Source: CAJXTB01 sp047626195 | Lineage (GTDB): Bacteria; Myxococcota_A; UBA796; GCA-2862545 | Direction: 5' to 3' | Assembly: GCA_047626195.1 (NCBI GenBank) | Contig: JBLHSN010000293.1 | Span: 1 to 7,601 of the forward strand | DNA: 7,601 nucleotides | Shown: piece after piece, positions 1-5,082 of the stretch | How positions within the stretch are numbered: the first letter of the stretch is position 1 | Layout of the letters: every line of letters starts with the position of its first letter | Program-made: the position numbers and the translations under genes | The notes under the pieces: generated by a model | Seen by the model: the letters and a program-made list of their open reading frames with translations, nothing else | Databases searched by the model: none | What the model was told of the DNA's origin: nothing

Positions 1-2002
1 CGGCACCCATGTGGCCGAGACGGTCGTGGTGAGCGGCGGTGGGGACTGCCAGCGCGTCGACGTTGGCCAGTGCATAGGACGGGAGGTCCGAGGTTACTAG
101 GAACGCTATTGCGCCCTCGGCAATCGGGCGCTGTGGATGGTTGGCGACGTGGCCGGGCAGGTCCACAGCACCCACAATGACAGCGTCGGCAACACCCGTG
201 GCCAGTAGCCGCTCAGCGTGCTGTAGAGCGGTGTGCAGCGAGTTGTCTCCCGAAGACACCGTGTACGACGGGCCTTGTAGGTCGAACGTTGCTGAGATGC
301 GGTTGGCGACGAGGTTTGGAAGCACGCCTTGCACGCGGGCGGAGGTGAGCGGCGGGCTGACCGCGTCTCGGTGCTCAGCGTCGACTAGCCAGCGCAGGGT
401 GTGCTCTGAGATCTGGGGGTCAACCGTCATTCCAATGATGCACGCGGTGCGCGAATGGTCGACGTCCGCCAACGCTAGTGCGTCCGCCGCAGCCTCGAGC
501 ATGGCGAGCTGTTGCGGAAGAATCTGCGCCGCTTCGGACGGGGGAATACGCCGCCCCACAGCATCGGTGTGCACGGCAGACATGTAGGTGCCAACCGGCA
601 GTTTGGTGCCGCGAGCGATGTGGGCAGGAGCTGACTGGACCGTTCCGGTGTGGGCGAGGGCAACGCTGGCACGGGTGGTCTTGGCATCACCGATTCTGGC
701 GCCGACGCCGTGAATGAAGAGGTCTACGCCGGTGTGTTCCGGTGGCGTTTGGCGGCTGGCGACGTTGCTGACGAGCACATGTGCATTGGTGCCTCCGAAC
801 CCAAAAGCGCTGACGGCTGCGACGCGTTGGTCCTCGTTCCAGGTCTCGCTGTTGTGCAATACTCGTAGGTATTCGCTCATCTCCAACGGGATGGTGCATC
901 CGGGAGTGGGCGGGAAGAAGCCGTCGCGCACCGCACCGGTGGCGCGAATCAGACCGGCAAGACCGGCAACGGTGATGGTGTGACCAATCTGGCCCTTTGT
1001 TGAGGACACCACCATGGGAAGGGTACGGCCACTGTGTATTTTGCCGAGGGTCGTCAACTCGGTTCCGTCGCCAAGCTGGGTTCCGGTGGCGTGGCACTCG
1101 GTGTAGCCAACATCTGCTGGGGCTAGCTGCGCTCGGGTGTAGGCTTGGCGCAGTGCCCGCTCCTGTCCGGAAGCGCTCGGGGCGAGCAAGTTGCCTTTCT
1201 TTCCGTCATTTCCAAGACCTCCACCGCGAAGGATGCCGTGGATGGTGTCGCCGTCTGCTTGGGCATCGGACAGGCGCTTGAGGGTGACGGCTGCGGCGCC
1301 TTCGCCGACCAAGAGACCGGTTCCATTCACGTCAAACGGGCGAGCGACGCCGTCGGTGGCCAGAGCGCGAAGCTGGGCGAATCCTAGGAACAAGAAGGCG
1401 GAGTCGGCGGCTTGCACGGCGGCGGCGATGGCCACGTCGCACAGTCCGGCTGCGAGTCGGTCACAGGCCAACTGCACCGCGTACAGTCCCGACGCGCAGG
1501 CGGCGTCCAGTGCGGTGACATGCCCGCCGATACCCAATATCTTGGCGGCGTGAACGGCCGGACCTTCACCGTGCTTGAGGCTGTCGGGCGAAGCGTCGCT
1601 GAGCCAGTCGGTGTTGGCGTTCAGCCCGTTTAGTGAGGCTTTGAATGCGCTGGCTCGCACCATGTCCGAGGTCGGAAGGGATAAGTTCGCCAGCAGAAGG
1701 TCGGTTCGTTTACCGACAAACCCGGCGGCGACATTGCGCACCGTACGGATGACCAGGCGCGTTGCGGCGTCACAGTCTTCCGCACCTTCGACCTGGCCTG
1801 GATCCACAAATCCACCGCGCAGGGTTGGCGTGGCATCTGCTGCACCGAGGGTCGATGACAGCACCGATTGCGGAGGCATGGGCCAGCGGCCTTTAGGCAC
1901 GTCGCTGACAGCTGGGGTTCCGGCGCGGGATGCAGCAATCCACTCCTCGGCCGAGGTCGAGCCAGGCAGGATGCAATCCATAGCGACAATAGCGATATCC
2001 AC
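1..2002 (-). CDS. PfaC-like multidomain synthase, KS-CLF N-terminal part (3' partial)
   Basis: Seen: the minus strand is open from a stop at 2033-2035 to the window edge, giving 667 codons from a GTG at 2002. I chose that GTG because GGAG lies 5 nt upstream (2011-2008) and the protein then begins at once with a ketosynthase N-terminus (DIAIVAMDCILPG); the first in-frame ATG, at 1981, would cut into that strand. Residues 1 to about 415 form a full ketosynthase: nucleophile Cys169 in DAACASG, His304 in ECHATGT, His341 in KGQIGHT, and GFGGTNAHV near 401-409. Residues from about 425 to the edge form a second ketosynthase-like fold (LPNLVANRISATFDLQGPSY, then ADAVIVGAV) with no Cys at the nucleophile site. 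Known: KS followed by a chain-length-factor domain is the order of PfaC subunits of PUFA and secondary lipid synthases, which condense malonyl units. Inferred: AT and dehydratase domains should follow off the left edge. Another iterative type I polyketide or glycolipid synthase is possible. Confidence 0.85.
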   Translation of the reverse strand, partial: MDIAIVAMDCILPGSTSAEEWIAASRAGTPAVSDVPKGRWPMPPQSVLSSTLGAADATPTLRGGFVDPGQVEGAEDCDAATRLVIRTVRNVAAGFVGKRTDLLLANLSLPTSDMVRASAFKASLNGLNANTDWLSDASPDSLKHGEGPAVHAAKILGIGGHVTALDAACASGLYAVQLACDRLAAGLCDVAIAAAVQAADSAFLFLGFAQLRALATDGVARPFDVNGTGLLVGEGAAAVTLKRLSDAQADGDTIHGILRGGGLGNDGKKGNLLAPSASGQERALRQAYTRAQLAPADVGYTECHATGTQLGDGTELTTLGKIHSGRTLPMVVSSTKGQIGHTITVAGLAGLIRATGAVRDGFFPPTPGCTIPLEMSEYLRVLHNSETWNEDQRVAAVSAFGFGGTNAHVLVSNVASRQTPPEHTGVDLFIHGVGARIGDAKTTRASVALAHTGTVQSAPAHIARGTKLPVGTYMSAVHTDAVGRRIPPSEAAQILPQQLAMLEAAADALALADVDHSRTACIIGMTVDPQISEHTLRWLVDAEHRDAVSPPLTSARVQGVLPNLVANRISATFDLQGPSYTVSSGDNSLHTALQHAERLLATGVADAVIVGAVDLPGHVANHPQRPIAEGAIAFLVTSDLPSYALANVDALAVPTAAHHDRLGHMGA

Positions 2003-2011
2003 GACGTCTCC
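2003..2011 (-). promoter_or_regulatory. Shine-Dalgarno site for the KS-CLF gene
   Basis: On the minus strand GGAG (2011-2008) is followed by a 5-nt spacer and GTG (2002-2000). This decides the start: the frame is closed upstream by a stop at 2033-2035, and the next Met codon, at 1981, has no comparable purine-rich site and would remove a core strand of the ketosynthase. Confidence 0.6.
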
Positions 2012-2088
2012 GAGCGGATCTCGGGCATATCGCTACCGGTGGCTGTTGCACAGCGATGGGCGGCAAGGATTGGCGTTTCAGGCGGGAA

Positions 2089-2106
2089 ACTGGCCGCGCG
2101 GCCAGT
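2089..2106. promoter_or_regulatory. Perfect 18-bp palindrome, candidate operator
   Basis: The sequence ACTGGCCGCGCGGCCAGT equals its own reverse complement over all 18 bases and stops matching just outside. It sits 87 bp upstream of the synthase start and 138 bp upstream of the membrane protein start. A symmetric site between divergent genes would fit a dimeric regulator acting on one or both, but function is inferred from position and symmetry only. GC-rich DNA yields some GC palindromes by chance, although the matching ACT/AGT ends make this one less trivial. Confidence 0.35.
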
Positions 2107-2234
2107 GGCGTGGCCGCGTGGCTCTGTGTGCCTTCAAATCCGAAGACTTCCGGCGTATCTGGACACCGGCGTCAGTTGTTTTTTGCCGGCCGGACCGCCC
2201 CAACGCCGAGATTCCTCTACACTGTTCCTCGAGT

Positions 2235-2240
2235 GGAGGT
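2235..2240 (+). promoter_or_regulatory. Shine-Dalgarno site for the membrane protein gene
   Basis: GGAGGT at 2235-2240 lies 3 nt before GTG 2244 (4 nt counted from GGAGG). The alternative ATG at 2262 has no purine-rich site at a suitable distance, so GTG 2244 is the preferred start despite the rather short spacer. Confidence 0.55.
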
Positions 2241-2243
2241 CGA

Positions 2244-3203
2244 GTGGTAAGTCCCGTTCAGATGTTCTTGGAAGGTGGCGGATTTCAGTTCCCAGTTTTG
2301 GCTCTGGGAATGTTCGCGATGCTCTTCGCGCTCATCATTCCTTTGGCCATTGGGTTTGCGAAATGGCGGGTGCCAGCCAGCTTGGCCCTCTTGGGGCCGG
2401 TCGGTGTGGTCGCAACCGGCCTATTGGGAACCTTATTTGGCATGCAGCAGGCGTGGCAGGCCCATGCGGTTGCCTCGGCGGAAGTGAAGGACACGCTGTT
2501 AGCGGCCGGCGCCAGTGTTGCCCTATACACGCTGCTCTTCGCCACAGTAATGATGATTGCAGCGGCCGTGCTTGCCTGTTTCGCGGCGGCTATCCCAGCC
2601 GTGGCCGCAGTGGGGCCACAGCCTCGCGTGGATGTGCGCGGTCTGCTGGCGGCTGCCGGTGGTGCCATGGGAGCCTTCGTCGTAGCGGTCATCCTTTGCG
2701 TCTCGGTGGTGGGGCTTGGCGAGCTGGCGGAACTTGGACTCGCCCTGCCGGTTGGACTGCTCATCTGCGCACTGGTGACCTTACTGACAATCGTCGCTTG
2801 TGGCCGTATTGCCAGCGAAGACCCATTGCACCAAGGGCGAATTGCGGGCAGTCGGTTCTTCATCGCCATGTGCGGTGCCTTGGCGCTCATTCTGTTGGGT
2901 GAGTTCTTGCGAAGCGCCGGGCAGTCCAACGCCGCAAGAGCGTTGGCTGTGGCGTCTGCAGAGGTAAAAGCCATGATGGTCTACCAGTCTCAACAGGGTG
3001 CATCGAATGGGGCCTGGCTCGGTTGGCTGTTGGCGCTGGTCCCCATGACTGCGGGTACGTGTGGCGCCCTTCACTGGGTCAAGCGCATCGACGGACGGGG
3101 CGGGGTCGGCGCGGTGATCTCACTGGTCAGTATTGTTCTGATCTTGGTCATGATGTACGCAGCGCGCTCCGCCAGCGTGCACCAAGTCGCGGGACTCTGG
3201 TAA
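2244..3203 (+). CDS. Polytopic membrane protein, possibly divergent MotA/TolQ/ExbB-like
   Basis: Seen: 319 residues, strongly hydrophobic, with about eight likely membrane segments near residues 16-39, 47-67, 92-122, 134-158, 166-187, 204-222, 257-276 and 288-306. There is no cleavable signal peptide; the first helix follows the short start FLEGGGFQFP. The octapeptide AVASAEVK occurs at residues 75-82 and again at 235-242, each followed by a GAS tripeptide (89-91 and 252-254) and a hydrophobic helix. Family reasoning: an N-terminal GGxF-P-L segment, a GLLGTLFGM helix, then AEVKDTLLAAGASVALYT before a long helix recalls the core of MotA/TolQ/ExbB proton-channel proteins, which drive work from the proton gradient with an ExbD/TolR partner. 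The match is loose and no such partner is encoded nearby. The frame stays open upstream to 1575, but that part overlaps the opposite-strand synthase and is not coding. Function is unassigned beyond an integral membrane protein. Confidence 0.8.
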   Translation: MVSPVQMFLEGGGFQFPVLALGMFAMLFALIIPLAIGFAKWRVPASLALLGPVGVVATGLLGTLFGMQQAWQAHAVASAEVKDTLLAAGASVALYTLLFATVMMIAAAVLACFAAAIPAVAAVGPQPRVDVRGLLAAAGGAMGAFVVAVILCVSVVGLGELAELGLALPVGLLICALVTLLTIVACGRIASEDPLHQGRIAGSRFFIAMCGALALILLGEFLRSAGQSNAARALAVASAEVKAMMVYQSQQGASNGAWLGWLLALVPMTAGTCGALHWVKRIDGRGGVGAVISLVSIVLILVMMYAARSASVHQVAGLW

Positions 3204-3220
3204 ACACAGCTCTCCGGGCC

Positions 3221-3247
3221 GGCGGATGTCCGTTACAGCGGTCCGCC
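3221..3247 (+). other. Small inverted repeat before the peptidase gene
   Basis: GGCGGA (3221-3226) can pair with TCCGCC (3242-3247) across a 15-nt loop. The stem ends just before the GGAG of the peptidase gene, in the 55-bp gap after the membrane protein. It could affect translation start or act as a weak intercistronic structure. A 6-bp GC stem can easily arise by chance, so this is only noted. Confidence 0.2.
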
Positions 3248-3248
3248 T

Positions 3249-3252
3249 GGAG
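3249..3252 (+). promoter_or_regulatory. Shine-Dalgarno site for the M3 peptidase gene
   Basis: GGAG with a 6-nt spacer to ATG 3259 supports that start over the second in-frame ATG at 3274. Confidence 0.6.
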
Positions 3253-3258
3253 TGACCC

Positions 3259-4941
3259 ATGCATCTAAGCGATATGACCGTTGAACTTCCCGAGCGTGAC
3301 ACCGCCATCGCTAATGCGAAGGCGCTGCTGGAGCGCTTTCGTGCTGCCGGTACCGCAGATGAACAATGGACGGTTCTGCGCGATCTGGACGCCATGGACC
3401 GTCAGCTCGCAACGCTCGACTCACTGACCTACATTCGCTTTTCCCAAGACACTGCCGACACCACCGCCAAGAGTCACCGCACGTTCATGGACGAGCTGAC
3501 ACCGTCGATTGATGTTCACCTCGTGGACCTGCGGCGTGCTGTGTTGGCCTCTCCCCACTTGGCGGCACTGACCGAACGTCTGGGTGAGCACACCGTGGCC
3601 CGATGGCGCGCGGATGCCATGTCGTTTAGCGAAGCGGTCGCGGAAGATAAGGCGGCTGAGTCGGCCTTGGTCATGGAGTACATGGGACTGATGGCCGGTA
3701 TTCGCGTGGACTGGGAAGGCGGGACCAAGAGCTTGGGTGAGATGCGCGAGGTCATGGGGCGACCGGACCGAGCCACTCGTCAGCTCGCGGCCGAACATCG
3801 CGATGCCGCTGTTGCCGCCAAGGCGCCAGAGATGGATGCGCTGTTCAGCAAGCTCACCGCACTACGGCACTCCATGGCCGAGAAGCTTGGACAGTCAAGC
3901 TACACGCCGATTGGTTACGCGCAGATGGGACGCACTGACTACACCGAGACGGACGCCGCCATCTACCGCCAGCAGGTTCTCGACCACGTGGTTCCACTGT
4001 GCGAGGCCATCCGCAAGCGTCGGGCCAAAGCGCTGGACATTGCCTGGGACGACTACCGTGTGTGGGATGAATCCGTTGCAGACCCCGCCGGCGTGCCGCG
4101 TCCAAAGGGCGACCATGACTGGATGCTCGGACAGGCGGAGCAGATGTTCGGCTTGCTCGGAGACGACTTCCGCGACTTCTTCAAGACCATGACCTCTCAG
4201 GGCTTGCTCGACCTCAAGAGCCGTGAAGGCAAGGCAGGTGGCGGCTACTGCACCGCTCTGTACGACCACAAGGTGCCGTTCATCTTTGCCAACTTCAACG
4301 GCACAATGGACGACGTGAACGTCTTCACCCACGAGTGTGGCCACGCCTTCCAGAAGGTGAAGTCGCTGCACCATGAGGTCATCCAAGACGTACGCCCAAC
4401 GGCCGAGTCCGCCGAGATGCACTCCATGAGCCTAGAACACCTGTGCTACCCGCACATGGAGCTGTTCTTTGGCGACGATGCCGACCGCTACCGCACCCAA
4501 CACCTCGAAGGCGCGCTGCTGTTCTTGCCCTACGGCTGCGCGATTGATGCCTTCCAGCACGCCGTGTATGAAAACCCGGAGTGGACCGCGGAAGAACGCA
4601 ATGCGCACTGGCTGAGCTTGGAAGCCAAGTTCATGCCATGGCGTCACAATGGCGACCTAGCAAATGCCAACACCGGGCGTGCTTGGCAGTCCCAGCGCCA
4701 CGTGTACTTTCAGCCGTTTTACTACATTGACTACTGCCTGGCCGAGACCGTAGCGCTGCAGTTCTGGCAGCTGGCAGAGGCCGACCGGACCGAGGCCATG
4801 CGCTTGTACCGTGAGCTGTGCTCCTTGGGCGGAACCAAGGCGTTTCAGGGGCTCGTAGCAGAGGTCGGGCTGAAGAGTCCGCTCAAGCCCGGTACGTTGC
4901 AGAGCATTGCAGCAGACGTAGCCCGGGCTCTCGGTCTGTAG
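3259..4941 (+). CDS. M3-family zinc oligoendopeptidase
   Basis: A 560-residue protein, the usual length for the bacterial M3 oligoendopeptidase subfamily distinct from PepF. It has no signal peptide or membrane segment and so should act in the cytoplasm, cutting short peptides. The catalytic zinc site is intact: HECGH at residues 358-362 gives ligands His358 and His362 and catalytic Glu359. The third ligand is probably Glu386 in AEMHSMSLEH, 24 residues after His362, matching the spacing known for M3 enzymes. A C-terminal segment at about 481-494 (HVYFQPFYYIDYCL) matches the conserved His/Tyr-rich segment that lines the substrate site in the family. The N-terminal half is helical, as expected for the cap that limits substrates to oligopeptides. 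The gene follows the membrane protein by 55 bp in the same direction, so co-transcription is possible, and it is convergent with the repeat protein on its right. Exact peptide specificity cannot be read from sequence. Confidence 0.95.
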   Translation: MHLSDMTVELPERDTAIANAKALLERFRAAGTADEQWTVLRDLDAMDRQLATLDSLTYIRFSQDTADTTAKSHRTFMDELTPSIDVHLVDLRRAVLASPHLAALTERLGEHTVARWRADAMSFSEAVAEDKAAESALVMEYMGLMAGIRVDWEGGTKSLGEMREVMGRPDRATRQLAAEHRDAAVAAKAPEMDALFSKLTALRHSMAEKLGQSSYTPIGYAQMGRTDYTETDAAIYRQQVLDHVVPLCEAIRKRRAKALDIAWDDYRVWDESVADPAGVPRPKGDHDWMLGQAEQMFGLLGDDFRDFFKTMTSQGLLDLKSREGKAGGGYCTALYDHKVPFIFANFNGTMDDVNVFTHECGHAFQKVKSLHHEVIQDVRPTAESAEMHSMSLEHLCYPHMELFFGDDADRYRTQHLEGALLFLPYGCAIDAFQHAVYENPEWTAEERNAHWLSLEAKFMPWRHNGDLANANTGRAWQSQRHVYFQPFYYIDYCLAETVALQFWQLAEADRTEAMRLYRELCSLGGTKAFQGLVAEVGLKSPLKPGTLQSIAADVARALGL

Positions 4942-5082
4942 ACATCCTCCGAATTCCGGCGGTGCCTATGGCGTAGTTAAGCGCCTGGCGTGAGGGAGGC
5001 TCAGCCTGCTCAACAAGGGGGCAGACGTCGGTCGCGCGACCTAGCCTAGCCCTGTCGCGCCTTCGAATGCCCCCTTCGTCAG
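4942..5082. other. Convergent intergenic region
   Basis: These 141 bp lie between the stops of two convergent genes. They contain nested inverted repeats that may end transcription from one or both sides and no plausible coding sequence. Confidence 0.6.
5015..5076. terminator. Nested inverted repeats, possible bidirectional terminator
   Basis: A perfect 9-bp inverted repeat pairs AAGGGGGCA (5015-5023) with TGCCCCCTT (5068-5076). The 44-nt loop contains a perfect 12-bp palindrome, GGTCGCGCGACC, at 5030-5041. The location between convergent stop codons suits a bidirectional terminator. There is no clear T-tract after either arm, so a standard intrinsic terminator is not established, and the wide loop weakens the outer stem. 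Confidence 0.35.

Larger units (their letters stand above)
2003..2243. other. Divergent intergenic region
   Basis: These 241 bp separate the start of the minus-strand synthase from the start of the plus-strand membrane protein, so both promoters should lie here. I see no convincing -35/-10 pair on either strand. TACACT at 2218-2223 resembles a -10 box for the plus-strand gene but lacks a TTGACA-like partner at the right distance. The clearest element is the 18-bp palindrome at 2089-2106. No plausible coding sequence is visible; one plus-strand frame is open but overlaps the next gene's start and encodes a featureless peptide. Confidence 0.6.

Noticed and set aside
2218..2223. TACACT as a -10 promoter box for the membrane protein gene
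   Set aside because: There is no -35-like hexamer 16-18 bp upstream, and single -10-like hexamers are common by chance.
1575..2243. Open plus-strand extension ahead of the membrane protein
   Set aside because: It overlaps the synthase coding sequence on the other strand, encodes low-complexity Arg/Ser-rich sequence, and a good ribosome-binding site marks GTG 2244 as the start.
1868..2902. A 344-codon plus-strand frame rich in Arg, Gly and Ser
   Set aside because: It is a shifted-frame shadow: it overlaps both the synthase start and the membrane protein, and has no recognisable domain.
2285..2974. A 229-codon minus-strand frame antisense to the membrane protein
   Set aside because: Its Ala/Thr/Pro-rich composition is what the complement of a hydrophobic GC-rich gene gives; no domain or ribosome-binding site supports it.
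3895..4422. A 175-codon minus-strand frame inside the M3 peptidase gene
   Set aside because: It lies fully antisense to a well-conserved enzyme, including the zinc site, and shows no family features.
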